The position numbers were made by a program, and so were the translations under genes. A model generated the notes under the pieces. That model did not search any database, was not told the origin of the DNA, and was given only the letters and a program-made list of their open reading frames with translations. Shown one piece after another: positions 63,710-64,000 of a stretch of 64,000 bases of DNA. Source of the stretch: Clostridia bacterium (GTDB lineage: Bacteria; Bacillota; Clostridia; Christensenellales; Aristaeellaceae); the NCBI GenBank assembly GCA_017549335.1, contig JAFYVB010000009.1, positions 1 to 64,000 on the forward strand. Reading direction: 5' to 3'. Numbering within the stretch: position 1 is the stretch's first letter; every line of letters starts with the position of its first letter.

Positions 63710-64000
63710 ATGCTTAACAATCAGAAAAAACTCGGCATTGCTCTCGTATTGACCGCAAGCGTCCTCTTGGTCGCCGCTTTCCTCGCGGTACCCTTCGGCG
63801 CCACTTCTGCGGTGCGCACCACGCTGGCCATCATTGGCGCCGTTCTCCTGCTCTGTGCCGCCCCGATCATGTGGAAAGACGGCATCAAGCGCATTAAAGA
63901 CGAGCCCCGTCGCAAGGGTAGCCTGCTGACCATGCGTCAGAGCGGTTTCTTCGATTTCATCGTTCTTCTGCTGATCGTTGCCACCATCCTGGCCGCCATG
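63710..64000 (+). CDS. Second permease of the sugar importer, N-terminal part (right edge)
   Basis: The first 97 residues of a gene that continues past the window. The start follows AAGGAGG, 16 bases after the first permease. Two hydrophobic segments are visible at about residues 9-28 and 36-54, then a basic loop (DGIKRIKDEPRRKG), then another hydrophobic start at about 82-97. By position it should be the MalG-type partner permease, although its N-terminus has additional helices before the core. No EAA motif is yet in view. Confidence 0.7.
   Translation, partial: MLNNQKKLGIALVLTASVLLVAAFLAVPFGATSAVRTTLAIIGAVLLLCAAPIMWKDGIKRIKDEPRRKGSLLTMRQSGFFDFIVLLLIVATILAAM

Overview
The window looks like chromosomal DNA of a low-to-moderate GC Firmicute of class Clostridia, probably gut-associated. 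The evidence is the gene order yicC-gmk-rpoZ-coaBC-priA-def-fmt-rsmB-rlmN-PP2C-PASTA kinase-rsgA-rpe, tig-clpP-clpX, CIRCE-controlled groESL, a T-box leader on an archaeal-type aspartyl-tRNA synthetase, strong GGAGG ribosome binding sites and sigma-A type promoters. I cannot name the species. A sugar-binding protein with a long hydrophobic signal but no lipobox, and the GGGtGRT gene pair, recall uncultured gut Clostridia, but that is an impression only. No rRNA, tRNA, CRISPR array, phage or transposase gene was seen.

Layout. 1-6 kb: the end of an unknown gene, a zinc-ribbon fragment and a small XRE regulator around twin operators, an EamA transporter, acetyltransferases, groESL and mutY. 6-16 kb: a nucleotidyltransferase/acetyltransferase pair behind T-box-controlled aspS2, MgtC, two CNNM/CorC proteins, an exported SH3 protein, an SDR protein, MscL with a zinc ribbon, a HAD-MazG fusion and a DUF2804 protein. 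16.4-17.7 kb: an AT-rich patch with an exported unknown protein, a small protein and an XRE regulator around palindromic operators. 17.7-24 kb: a MarR-controlled heterodimeric ABC exporter, a tiny lipoprotein and a membrane XRE protein. 23.8-41.7 kb: a long leftward housekeeping cluster for translation, rRNA modification, Ser/Thr signalling, CoA synthesis, replication restart and FtsK. 41.8-48.2 kb: MATE and MFS transporters, then clpX, clpP and tig. 48.4-56.9 kb: uridine kinase, Nudix hydrolase, lipid kinase, anchored cyclophilin, an Hsp70/DUF5685/J-domain operon and two membrane proteins. 57-58.8 kb: the GGGtGRT operon. 58.8-64 kb: a sugar locus with an intracellular GH39-like glycosidase and an ABC importer, both behind the same operator.

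How it works together. The sugar locus reads as import followed by cytosolic hydrolysis under one shared repressor: both promoters are TTGACA-17-TATAAT with the same palindrome 12-13 bases downstream. The first permease carries an extra extracytoplasmic beta-rich domain resembling domains attached to pectin-degrading enzymes. The chaperone genes fall in two regimes: groESL has a CIRCE element, whereas the Hsp70/DUF5685/J operon shows none.

The most novel signal is a family of structured intergenic elements of about 120-160 bases, present three times (17686-17831, 49105-49265, 49320-49478), all in convergent intergenic gaps. Their hairpins keep base pairing and loop sequence while stem sequences change, which is covariation visible by eye. 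The GGGtGRT pair and the permease fusion are the other leading candidates for undescribed biology.
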